Assembly: GCF_932294415.1 (NCBI RefSeq)
Contig: NC_065535.1
Location: 95,496,862-95,560,861, forward strand
Origin: Quercus robur
Lineage: Eukaryota > Streptophyta > Magnoliopsida > Fagales > Fagaceae
Length of the DNA: 64,000 nt
Direction: 5' to 3'
In this document: positions 46,073 to 57,402 of the stretch, in pieces
Numbering within the stretch: position 1 is the first letter of the stretch
How the letters are laid out: the number at the start of each line of letters is the position of its first letter
Made by a program: the position numbers and the translations under genes
Notes under the pieces: model-generated
The model's input: only the letters and a program-made list of their open reading frames with translations
The model's database searches: none
What the model was told of the DNA's origin: nothing

Positions 46073-47016
46073 TAGGGCTGTAAATGAATCAAACTGTTCA
46101 TAAACAACTTGAGCTCGACTTGATAAAAAGCTCGTTTATGTTTATTTGTTTATAAATAAGCCAAGCTTGAGCCTTAGTTTTAGGCTTGTTTAGTAAACAA
46201 GCTGATCCCAAGCAAAACTATTTGTTCATAAACAAGCTCGTGAGCTATAAGGTTCGATACAAAACAAGTCAAGTATAAACTCATTTATAGGCTTGATATG
46301 TGCTTTCTAAATAAACTCATTACACATATCTTAATAAAAAAAAATGTCTAATATTGGACCAATACCCTTTACCTTAATTTTTCATTTCCCTCTAAACTGA
46401 TCAAGCACCACTTTAGACTTTAGTTACCTTTAAAAAAAAAAAAAAAATTATAAGTGGGCCACATATGGTCCTCCCTTATCCATTGTCTAATGTAAAGTTA
46501 TAAAACATGTTAATCCTTTCTCATTCACAATAGTTACAACAAGTCTTTTTCTAGTTCTTTATCATCTAATGTGGATTTAAAAATTATATTTTAAACAATT
46601 GATGAAGGTATAGACAATAAAGGATGATTGGATGAATTTAATTTTGTAAAGTTGCAATATGAACAATGACTAATCATAGGTTGGACTAGAAGCATGATAA
46701 AATGAGTATGCTATTTTCTTATTTTTGTTTACTTGATTTTGGGAGATTTAAGCATTTGATAAGATAATTTTGTTGGATCTCAAGCTCAAAATCTTGATCT
46801 GAGCTCGAGTTTGAGCTAGATATTAAGCTCGAGCTTGGCTTGACTAATGAATCAAGCCAAGCCAAGCTCAAACTTTTTAGCTTTCCTACAAGCTCAAGCT
46901 CAAACAATATTTTAGGCTTGTCTCAAGCTCAAGCCAAGCTTGAGCTTTTTAATTTTACCGACGAGCCAAGCTTGAACATGCACTACTCAGCATAGCTCAG
47001 CTCATTTACTTCCCTA
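46073..47016. mobile_element. Non-autonomous hAT element, 944 bp
   Basis: The left end TAGGGCTGTAAATGA and the reverse complement of the right end TAGGGAAGTAAATGA form TIRs, with a perfect 8-bp target duplication ATCACAAA (46065-46072, 47017-47024). Sub-terminal AAGCTCGAGCTTGG-like repeats on both sides are typical hAT transposase-binding arrays. No transposase is present. Confidence 0.88.
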
Positions 47017-47024
47017 ATCACAAA

Positions 47025-48233
47025 TTTGTTAATCATTCCTTTTTAAGTGTATATTTAAAAATTTTGTGAAAAATTCATTAATTGGGTGTGTTGTACCTTT
47101 AAATCACCTAAAGTGTTTACACAAATCACACGCTTTGCACACATGTTGCTAAACACTCCATAATAAGGAGGAAAATGGGGAATAAAAAAGCTGGGCGGAG
47201 GCATTATTTACAAAATTGTCACAGCCTATTTCTTGAAAGCAACTTAAGTACATTTTAAAGCACGTTTTCAATTATGGTGTTTGCATTTTTTGGACAAGTT
47301 TTCAAAAATTTCAACAAAACAAGGTTGGAGTGGGACTTACCACATTTTATATATATTTAACTCATAATCAAGAAACCAATTTCTAAAATGGCCCAACCAA
47401 ACCAACAAGCTCTTAGTGTGCTGTGTGTGTGTGACTTGTGAGAGAAGATTGTTCCCAACACTTTCTGTATAGGTCGGTCAATTTTTCTATGCAAATTTTC
47501 TACCAAGTCTTATCTCAAATCTCAACTGAGTCTTCGCTACAGAAAGTCTATGCATTGCTTCCCAAGGGTCAATCCACAGTTATTATTTTATTTCCTCACA
47601 AATCCTCTTTGATTCCTTTTCTCTCAAATTCGTCGCTATCGATTGCTGGGCCTAGTTTCTATCACTTTGCCATACTTTTTTATTTCCTTCATCAGCATAT
47701 AGACCCTTCAATTTTGAGTTTCTACTTCGTTCTAATTTGGTTGTATTATACAATGTACGTTACAAATTTAGATATTTGCTAAGCAAATAATGATTATTTG
47801 TTGCTTTTAATGGCGGAGTTTTTACCTAACTCAAATACTATCTTTTAAATCACATTGATCTTAATTTCTACTACATATTGAGAGAATAGGACTCTCAGTA
47901 TCCACTTTATTTGATGGTCTAGAAAAACATTTTTTTTTTTTTTTGGTGTGAGTGTTGGCTTTTCTTAAAAAGGACAAAAAAAAAAAAAAAGAAGTTGTTT
48001 CAAATGAGTTTTGTTAGATTTTGATTTGAACTGGAGTCCTATTGATATTGGGGCTATATTACAAATCTGGCTTAAGTCGAAGAATGCTGCTATTTGATGG
48101 TGGTTTGGACTCTGTTCTTTTTGTCTATGATCACACATTTTGCCACTATTTTTATCACAAGTTGACGACATATGCGATTGTGATTGGTTAATCACTACTT
48201 ACACATAAACTCACTATTTTTTATTCACTATTA
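47025..48233. other. Intergenic, no gene recognised
   Basis: The frame 47438-47782 has hydrophobic stretches but no start context or family resemblance. Poly-T and poly-A runs lie near 47931-47944 and 47976-47990. Confidence 0.4.
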
Positions 48234-49852
48234 AAAGCATTCCCATAAGGTGTTTTATAAAAATGCCATTTTGATACATCAAAAACACTATTTTATTATT
48301 TTAACACATCTGTGGGGTCATGGGCCCAGATCATACAATTGGGTTTTGGGCTTAAGGCCCAAGCCGAGGATAAGGGGCTATCCAAGGATGGGTAAGTATA
48401 GTCAAGGAAACCCATGCTAGTGGATAAGGAAGACAATATTGAACATAATGGCCTAGGAGTTTGTGCCGAGGATGAATTTGTCCTCGACTAGCCAAGGCCG
48501 AGGTTCGTAAAGGATGCCTGCCATCTAGAGGTGCGATCCATGAAGTTCTGGAAATATGGATAAGCATTGCAGGAACAAAAGACAAAGAAGAATCCCAAAA
48601 TATCTTGGGAAAAGCTGCTATCACCGCATTGAATGCACTCCAGCTAACTCCCTAGCTACATTAATGAGGAAGTGACTTCTGCACATTATTATTGTAGCCT
48701 TACAACCACTCCAGAAGACTTCTAGAGGGGGTTGATGGGACAAGTATCAGTATAAACCATCAACTATCCACGTGTAGGGTGGAGATGAAGGAAGATATGT
48801 GGTATAAATAAGGGTAGAGACCTTAGAGATCTGGGGGAGAAAAAAGGAGAAGAGAAAGCACTGTAACAATCTCAACAGCTCCTGTAACCATTATCATCCA
48901 ATATATACTAGAATAGAGCTCCTTAGATTGTGTTGAGGATAAACTTTCTTGTACAAACTTGGTTCGTTTCTGTTTGATTGTCTTAGAAACTCATTATAAC
49001 TATTATCCCATTCACTAAAACCTAGTTCTTCTACTCACTCTCTACAAATTTATTGTACTGAGTTCACTGGGCCAGTATCCCATACATTTTGGGTCTGGGC
49101 TGAAAAACGTGACCCTACAACATCATTTTACAATTTACCATATATCACCTTCTATTCTTCAATTCTATACATTAAAATAATATATACAAATATTAAAATA
49201 ACATTAAAAAAATCAACAATATATAAAAATACAAAATAAAAAAACCAACCACCCCCTCCACAACTTACAGCTCACCCCCGCTGTTAGCACCCATCAACGC
49301 CCCACATCCCACCCACCCACCGTCAACCCATCCACAGGCCGGCCCACCCACCACTGAATTCGCACATCAGAACTCACCATCACCGATTTGCCTATCACCA
49401 TCACAACCCATCGACAGGCTGACCAAGTGACCAACCCACCACTGAATCCACCCATCGCAACCCACCACCATCAATTTGCCCATCACCATCTGAACCCACC
49501 CACTGCCGAATCCACCCATCAAATCACTGCCAAAAAAAAAAAAAAAACCACAGCAATAGAGATCGGCATCAGGTCGAGGAGGTGGTGTGGTGAGGCTGAG
49601 AGGAAGAGAGAAAAGCAATGAGAGTGAGAAGAAAAAAGAGTGAAAGGAGAAAAGATGAGAGGTTGATAGGAATGTATGAGGAAGAATGAGAGAGGAGAGA
49701 AAAAAAGAATAAAGTGATGAGAGAGGAGAGAGAAAAAAGAATAAAAAGAGAATAACTTTTACCATTTTGTCCATACGCTTCCATTTTTGAGATTGTACTG
49801 TTCACTCATGCCAAATATTTGGCATTTGACACATCTGATGGAAATGCTCTCA
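48234..49852. mobile_element. TIR element interrupted by a solo LTR
   Basis: The left end AGCATTCCCATAAGG and the reverse complement of the right end (AGCATTTCCATCAGATG) are imperfect TIRs, and sub-terminal TGCCATTTTGATACATC-like sequence is also inverted. Without the solo LTR it would be about 800 bp. The right part (49250-49760) is simple-sequence CCCACC- and GAGAGAA-rich DNA. The long open frames there are low-complexity artefacts. Confidence 0.5.
48311..49119 (+). mobile_element. Solo LTR, family A, 809 bp
   Basis: It begins TGTGGGGTCATGGGCCC and ends GACCCTACA, with an exact 5-bp duplication ACATC (48306-48310, 49120-49124). GTATAAATAAGGG near 48803 is a likely LTR promoter. Repeated AAGCCGAGGA and GTCCTCG motifs are shared with the copies at 16146, 29454 and 33167. 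Confidence 0.88.
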
Positions 49853-49859
49853 TAGCTGC

Positions 49860-50890
49860 ACATGTCAAAATTATGGCATAAAAATTGTATCAATGAATTT
49901 TCTTGTTTGTCTTTCAATGCATGACATCAAGGAGTTTGAGACTTTGAGTGGTATTAGATTAACACTTTGCTGAGTCTATCAAATATATATATATGTATAT
50001 ATATATATATTTATATATATAAAAAGCAAAACTACTTTGCCTTAGATGAGAGATCTCTTGGTAGTGCGACAACTTTTGTTTTTGGTTTATGTGTGTTGCA
50101 AATACGTTTGGTAGTAATTTGTATTTGGTTTTGGTTTGTTAGTTTGAGTCACAAATAAATATCTCTTTGAAGGTATTGATCAGCAAAGTAAATTTCTCTT
50201 TGTTTTAGTAGCAACCCTTAATCGTTGTATTTGTGAGGGAGAGCTATTTTGGTGTATTTGAGATTTGGGTTACGTGAGAGTATATTTACACCATCTTTGT
50301 ATTCTTCCAATTTGTTAGCAAAATTTTTGTTCATCGTCGCGTGCAGACCTAAGCCAAAAACCAAATCACGTAAATTATTGGTGTTATTTTTGTACATGGT
50401 TGTCTATTTTTTTGGGTTTTCTTCATTTCTATTATTTATTTTTGGAGATTGTTTTCAAGCCTATAATATTTTTACAACAATCATGGCATTTGAGCTTCCA
50501 CTATTTACAACAAATTGGAATCATAGCTAAGGTTCACTATCTAGGCATTTGGATTTGTTCTCTTTGGAGATTCTGTTGATTGGTTTGTAAATCTTATTAT
50601 AGGGAAAATTTTCAAGTGAGTCCTCAACAAAATCTTTGGAAGTTCCCTCTGCAAAACCTTAGGTAGTTATGACTATGGTTTCTAATATCAAATTTGAAGT
50701 ATATGTATGTAGTAATTACTTTATATAGGGGCATGTGGTAGCAAAAAGAAAGGATATGTGTTCAAAGTTCATGTACAATGCTCATGACTAGTTAGACTTT
50801 AGACACTTATCTCTTTTTTTTTTTTTTTTTTTTTAACTGCCATATACCCTTATATGTAGCAAAACCTTTCCCTTTTTCAAATGAAGGTCA
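49860..50890. other. Intergenic, no gene recognised
   Basis: A (TA)n tract lies at 49982-50021 and a poly-T tract at 50814-50834. The frames 49967-50158 and 50249-50530 show no domain. Confidence 0.4.
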
Positions 50891-50899
50891 ATTCTTTAA

Positions 50900-51561
50900 A
50901 ATCATTGATATTAAGAATTTTTGTAGGGGTCGGGAGTACAATTGAGAATTGGCTCCTTGGATGCCTTGCTCCTCCATTTGTAGGAAGTATGTACATTATG
51001 AACTAAGCCAATGGCAATTAAGATTGGTGTCTTTGCCTCAAGAAACTTATGAGTGATTATTCATCTCTCTAGAAATTGGAACACTACTTTTGAGCCATGC
51101 ATATGGTGGAGCTAGAAATTCAATTCATAAAGGAAAGATTAAAACACTATTAAAAAAAAAAAAATCTAAAAAAAGTATCAATAATAAAATAAATAAACAA
51201 TTATGAACAACTGTAATTGATCTCTATCATTAGGATAGTAATTAAAAAAATTTCTTCTTAATTAAAGAGGATTCACATTAAGATTTTAGGTGTCACTAGT
51301 AATGGTTTGTTTAAGGTGGGATATGTTTGTTTTAAAGTGATAGTGTGGTGCTTTATTTTGGGTGTCGGGTTAGTTTGTTTACAGAGGGGGCAAGCCGCAA
51401 AGTTCAAGGTGGGATTCAGGGACCGATATATATGCTTGTACTTAATCTGATCGATCAGGGTAGGTCCTCTCGCTTGCTTTAATCTGAATGTTAGTTTTGG
51501 CAAGAATTCTCAATAATAACAAAAAAAGAGGACCCTAGACAGAACAATTATAGGTTGCATC
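50900..51561. repeat. Segmental duplication copy A, left part
   Basis: 50920-51120 and 51480-51561 align in order with 60120-60315 and 60520-60620: GAATTTTTGTAGGGGTCGGG and ATGAGTGATTATTCATCTCT on one side, and ATTCTCAATAATAACAAAAA then AGAGGACC on the other. About 350 bp at 51120-51480 has no counterpart in copy B. Confidence 0.7.
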
Positions 51562-52885
51562 TAGGGGTGGCAAAATAAGCCCAAACCCATTTGCCCACCC
51601 AAACTCACCCACTTTAATTGAATCTAAACCCATTTAATTATTAGTTGGGTTAAATGGGTATTAACTCTATTAGACCCAATGATTATTGGGTTTTAACTAA
51701 AAACCCATTGAGGCCCATTTAACCCAAAAACAATATACCCAAATTCAACCTAGTCCTTCCCATTAAAAAAAAAAAAAAAAAAAAACCAGCCCTCAGCTTA
51801 GACGTTTCAATGTTTCAATTTTCATTTCCCTTCATTTTCTTGGCCTCCAATCACTTATCTCTCTCTTGCTTGCTCTCTCTCTTTCTCTCTCTAGCTCTCA
51901 CAGAGACCATCGAGTCTCGCTTCTTAGGAACCATATCCGCCTCCTCCATTCGAAACCTCCTTCCTAGCCAAAATTTTGATTTTCTCTCTTATCTCTTTCA
52001 ATTCTCAGACTCTGAATTTTTTGGTTTTTCCGGGAAACAAAGTCTTTTGGTTTTTTCACTTCACAGGTGAGTTTTGTTGCTCTGAGTCTGTTTAAGCTAG
52101 ATCCATTTTTGTACTGCTTCTTAACGGTTTTTTTTTGGCCGCATGTTTGAATTGATTGGTTATTGATTTATATACTTCGATTGGTTGCTAAGAAAATGCT
52201 GGAAATGAAAAGGATGCTATTTTTTTATTAATTTTTTTTTGATGATTTAATTTCTTTATAATGAACAAAAAAAAAAAAAGGGGTCAAAATGAGTCTAATA
52301 GTATCTTCTGATTTTTTTTCTAATTATAATTTTTACAATACTGATGTATAAATGCTCTGATTGGTTGCTGAGAAAATTTTTGTAAATGAAAAGGATGCTA
52401 ATTTTTCTTATTTATTTAATTTCTTTATATTGAACCAAAAAAAAAGGTTTAATTTAAATTTGATTTTCTTTCTTTCTTTGGACTCAGAGACTCTAAATTT
52501 TAGTTTCGCTGGAAAGAAGTTTTGGTTTTCACTTTTCAAATGAGTTTTGCTGTGAGATAGATCCATTTTGTTCTAGCAAATTTCTGCTTCTAATTAATTT
52601 TTTATTTAATTTTTTATTTTTACAATTTTGTGCATGTTTGAATTGTTTGGTTACTGATGTATATTTTGATTGGTTGCTAAGAAAATACTGGAAATGAAAA
52701 GGTAGGCAAAGCTTCAAAATGGTCATTTTCACTTAATAGCATTTTGGTAATTTTGATAATTGGGTAATTGGGTTGGGTTGGATTTGTGTTAGAAACAATT
52801 AGTTAAATGGATTTTAATGAGTAAATGAGTTTTATATACCCAACCCAATTATGCCCACCCCAAACCCACCCATTTGACACCCCTA
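51562..52885. mobile_element. hAT element carrying leader-like sequence, 1,324 bp
   Basis: The ends TAGGGGTGGCAAA and (reverse complement) TAGGGGTGTCAAATGG, with the exact 8-bp duplication GTTGCATC (51554-51561, 52886-52893), identify a non-autonomous hAT. Both ends carry AACCCATTTAA / TGGGTTGGGT motifs. Inside, 51790-52070 looks like a plant 5' leader (CTCTCTCT tracts, TCACAGGTGAGTTTTG splice-like site). A block including GATTGGTTGCTAAGAAAAT and GGAAATGAAAAGGATGCT is repeated about three times (near 52168, 52358 and 52670). Confidence 0.85.
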
Positions 52886-53010
52886 GTTGCATCCTATGCG
52901 CTTTTCCTTGTTTTCTCATTTTATTTTATTTTATTTAATAGAAGTTACTTTAGCCTTTTGAATCTTTGATTTGATCATCACTAGTTTCCCACTGTGCCCC
53001 ATCTTTGTTA
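52886..53010. repeat. Segmental duplication copy A, right part
   Basis: GCATCCTATGCGCTTTTCCTTG through CCACTGTGCCC aligns with 60616-60710. Similarity fades after about 53010. Confidence 0.75.
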
Positions 53011-53039
53011 AAATGTAATTTGAATTGACAAGTGGTTAT

Positions 53040-53806
53040 CTAAGGATCCGTTTGGTTGGAGGGGTGGAAAAGTGGGAGAATAGAAAATTGTGGGAGGATG
53101 AAAAAGTGGGAGGATAAAAAAGATTTTATTTTCTCTCATTTTTGTTTGGTTGAGAGTGGAAAAGTAGAAGCATGGAAAAAAATGAGTTTAAATAAATTTA
53201 CTCATATACTCTTGTTAAAGAATTATGCTAAATTAAAAAAAATGTGACAAATAACCACACATAAAAAAAAAAGAGCAATCATCCAAATTTATTAAAAAAT
53301 AAAAATAATATCCCAAAAAAAGAAGAGGCAATGCTATTGCCAGGAAAAAAAAAGAAAGAAAGAAAGAAAGAAAGAGGCACACTAGGCCCTTGAAAATCAA
53401 AAGAAACAAAAAGAATAGAAAAAAGAAAAGAAAAAAGGCAACAGCCCAGGAAAAAAAAAGGGCAATGGTACTACCCAGTAAAAAAGAAAAAGAAAAAAGA
53501 AAACAAGAAAAGGGCAATGAACTGCCCAGTGGAAAAGAAAAAAAAAAAAAAAAATAAAGGCAACTTGAAGAATGTGCACATGGGTATTTTTGTCAATTAA
53601 GAAAAAAATTCATTCTCACTCAGTTTTATCTCCACTTTGTGGAAAAAACTTTTTGGTGGGCTTGGGAAGAAAACACCTGGACCCTACCATTTATTTTCCT
53701 TCCTCACCTATCCAAACGTACTCTAAAAAGTTTTCCTTCCTATTTTCTCTCCAAATTTTTTCATCCATCCTATTTCACCTCCAAATAAACTCACCCTAAG
53801 TGTCAA
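53040..53806. mobile_element. Probable TIR element rich in GAAA and AAAAAG runs
   Basis: The left end AAGGATCCGTTTGGTTGGAGG and the reverse complement of the right end (TTAGGGTGAGTTTATTTGGAGG) are inverted. Inner segments GGAAAAGTGGGAGGATGAAA and TTTTCATCCATCCTATTTC are also partners. The middle (53230-53560) is A/G-rich with an (AAAG)n microsatellite and three degenerate GGCAA...GCCCAG units. The open frames on the minus strand are artefacts of poly-T. Confidence 0.5.
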
Positions 53807-54242
53807 AGAAGAAGCAATTGACAAACAAGATGTTAACAATCTAGTTAATTGAAGAGTTAGGTGGCAGCAAAATAATGTTGAAGAAGCAAAAAAAAAAAAA
53901 AAAAAAGTATTAACTCAATTGATTTGGATTATGAAAAACCAAACAAATGGATTTTTTTTAATATATAATTTAGAACTAACAAAGTAATTACATCACAAAT
54001 AATCATTTAGAGTTAAAGAATATCTCAATATCACAAATAATAAATTACAATATATCAAACAAAATAAAACACAACAATTAATAAGTATATATATATATAT
54101 ATATATACACACCTTTTGAAGGATATATTGGTAAAATTTATAAGCTATCCAAACATACATGTTAGTACTTGAGACCAATATAAAAAAAAAACACACACAC
54201 ATGAATAATAATTAATATTTTAATGAAAAAAACATTTATACT

Positions 54243-54944
54243 TGTTGGAACGAGTTCCTTAATACTGTGATTTAAGATACTAAGCAAGACAAGTGATACA
54301 ACTAATTTGTATTATGGGTTGGTATTAATCCACAATGGGAAATTTGGAAAAGAACATGCAAAATCATCAAACTGACCTATTCTCTATTTCTTTTGGTATG
54401 TTGTTACAAGGATATTACTCTCAAAAGTGTTTACAATAGCTTTGTTTCTCTCTCTTTTTGTATTCTGTGTCCCCTTTCTCTTTCTTCTTTCTTCCCTTTT
54501 ATATGAGTCATCTCCTTCTTTCTCACTTTTATCCTTGTCTACCTGAATAACTTCTGATTTTATCGAACCCTTATTTTCTGGTTATTCATCATGAACAAAT
54601 ACTTTTGGGCCCTTTTTTATTGTTCAGGCTTGTCATTCTGCATTAAATGTTATGGTGCCAGGCAGGTGACTTTCATTAATGTGGGGGTTGTTGTGGAATC
54701 ATCTGAAAATCTTAGAAAGCTACCTTGGTGAAGTTGACCTTCTTTGGATTTACTTCGGTTGCTTGGACATGACCTCGACACTAGGCTAGGAAGGGCATTG
54801 GGCCTGACCAATAATCTGAGGTCCTATACTTATTATTAGAATGCGCTAGTCTATGTTGGATTTGTTTTCTCCATTTGGGCCAATGCTTGAAATGGGCCCA
54901 ATGTTTATCCTATTATAATAAGACCCAATATTTACCCCACTACA
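54243..54944 (-). mobile_element. Solo LTR, family B, 702 bp
   Basis: The ends are TGTTGGAACG...CCCCACTACA, flanked by ATACT and ATATT (4 of 5). On the minus strand there is TATAAAAGGG at about 54500, and TGTAGTGGGGTAAATATTGGG at its 5' end. It shares no obvious stretch with family A. Confidence 0.65.
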
Positions 54945-55940
54945 ATATTATATCGTATTTGTTTGTTTGTTTGGGTTTTTTTTTTTTTTTTTTTTTTTTT
55001 CTTTTTTTTTTTTGAGGTTTTTAAAAATACATAAGCCATTTTGTGTTTTTTTTTTTTTTTTTTCCAAATCAAGATTCCACGTATGATTCACATGAAAGAA
55101 TTTTTAATAGTTAGACTAACCACACATATGACATGTGAATTATCATATTATTTTAAAACCATATTGTGAACATAAATGTACTTGAAATGACAAAGTTAAC
55201 TTTAATTAAAACAATATTAAACATTGGAGTTTATTATGTAACATTCTTATTTTATAACTTATTGGGTTCAAATATGATCCCACTTGCATTAACTAATTAT
55301 CAAAGTTGATTAATTAGTCCAATCTTATGCAAGAATCAATTAAGACACAATGACATCGCTAATCTAGAGTTTAATACAGTGAAAAATAAATTTACATGGT
55401 AATATTGTCACAATGAGGAAAACTCTAATAGGAGAAAACCTCAATGGGTGATATATAGGTTACCACCATAGAAGAATTTACTAAAACACTTTAGGTTAAA
55501 AGTAAAAGGAATATTACATAATCGCAAAACACCTACTTACACTAGAACCTACAAATCCTAGCTTAGTTCCAACCTAGTTGGACTACGTAGTACGTACTAC
55601 TCGTCTTAGTGGATTTCTTCTCTTGGAGAGGATGTACCAATCAACATGACTAACTCCAAGGTGCATGGATCTTCCTCTTCTTTTTATTTATTTATTTATT
55701 TTTTAAATCTCTTTGCAAGGTAATAATAATGTTTTTTTTTTCCAATTAAAACTCTTGCATCTTTATTTATTTATTTTTTCTAACATTTTCTGTCTTTAAT
55801 GGTTAGTCTATTAGTTATAATCATATAATATAAAAAAGTTTATAGGAAAAAAAATGAAAAAAAAAATTGAGAAGAAGAAAAATTAAAAATGTTAAGTTGG
55901 ATAGGGGGACAAAATTCATGAACAAATAAGGATAAAATAC
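54945..55940. other. Intergenic with poly-T tracts, possible retroelement debris
   Basis: Poly-T runs lie at 54977-55012 and 55047-55062. 55260-55640 contains sequence such as GAGAAAACCTCAATGGGTGA reminiscent of plant LTR debris. No open frame of interest. Confidence 0.35.
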
Positions 55941-56814
55941 CAAAATGCCCCTTGAACTTTGGGATGGTAGCCATTGCACCTTCTAATTAAACTTTTATTT
56001 TAGTAAATTTACTCCTTGAACTTTACACAAGTGCCAAATAGAGGCCTCTATTAGACCTCCTTATATTATCAAACAACTGAAGCATTAAAAAAAAAAAAAA
56101 CACAAAATGAAGCATTTAAAAGAACAAGTTTCATTGTCCAACTCAAAACAATTAAAGATGAAGCACATGTATTATCCAACTTTTCATCCAGTAAGTTCCG
56201 AATAATCGCTAAAGATCAGGCACATATATGAGTTCCATGTTTGAAATAATAAACCCAAAACACAAAACCCAAATGCAACTAAAATCATTCTAATGAAATC
56301 ATAACAACTATCACTACAAACTCTAAAGTCTAAACAGACATCGAGACAAATTGAAGCAAACAAACGTCACTAAGAAAGCAAATATATGCTTGATTGTACG
56401 TTTGACAAATTGAAAAAAACAAATGTCACTAAGAAAGCCATTAGATACCGATCTTTCTTTTTTTGGTCCAGCTCATCATTGATGTAAGGTTAATCAAATA
56501 ATGCTTGATTTTTTGTTGAGACCAAAGGCTTGTTTGTTGGTCGAGAAAAAAAGAAATCAAAGGGTTGTTTGTTTGCCGAGAAAATGAAAGAAAAGAGGGG
56601 AGAGGAAAAAAAAAAAAAAAAATCCAAAAGCTAAGCCTAGATCAACAGTGGGTTCAACCAGTGGTGGTTGTCGAATATTAGGACCATGAATGATGTAGTT
56701 AGTGACTTCAAAGCCTAGATTAGCAGTAGGAGTTCAAACTCCAGTGATGCTACAACTTGGTTGAGACTTGAGAGATCTTCTTTTTCCCATAGGTTTCTCT
56801 CTCTCAATCAATGT

Positions 56815-57336
56815 TGTACGATGTGTGGTCACTGGCCCATTGCTGTCGAGCCCAGCTGGTGTGGAATACATGGTAGGCTAGGCCGAGGCAATGTCGGGCC
56901 TCGGTGACGTTGTTGCTCAGATGCATATCAGAATACATCGGTAGTGCCTTAGGGGACATCGCTACTGAACATCACTCGGCATCTATCACAAATTCCAATA
57001 TTTAAATCCCTATTTCCAAAGTGGGGCCTAACTCTGTCATGAATAATCCAAACGGATCCCACCCGCATGAGAATTGTTAGAAAATAATTATTCTTAACCC
57101 ATAAAAAGAAAGCTATAAATAGAGGGAAGATTAGAAGAAACGGGGTTAGACACCATAGGGTGAGAACTAGGAAAGGAACCGAGCATTAACAAGAGAGTGT
57201 TCGGTTAGAGAGGCCAGTTACCTATAGTCAATCTACCTAGGAGCTACCCATTGTAGGATACTCAAAAGCCCACTAAAACAAGTAAATTGTGAGCCCAATT
57301 ACAAAGTGGGTCCACTAGCCGGGGATTGGGCACGCA
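56815..57336 (+). repeat. 5' LTR of the gag-only element
   Basis: 522 bp. CTATAAATAGAGGGAAG at about 57111 is a clear TATA promoter. A GGCCGAGGCAATGTCGGGCC segment is conserved with the 3' LTR. Confidence 0.85.
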
Positions 57337-57402
57337 TAATTGGTGCTGTCTGTGGGAATCTCCTACTCAGCTGTAGTTCCACCAAGGTCTATTTGACTGA
57401 AC

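Noticed and set aside
49367..49805. Frames up to 135 codons, Leu/Ser/Phe-rich on the minus strand
   Set aside because: They are translations of GAGAGGA-type simple sequence inside a transposon; no start context or domain.
53233..53579. Hydrophobic frames resembling membrane proteins
   Set aside because: Poly-A/AAAG microsatellite read in reverse gives Phe/Leu-rich artefacts.
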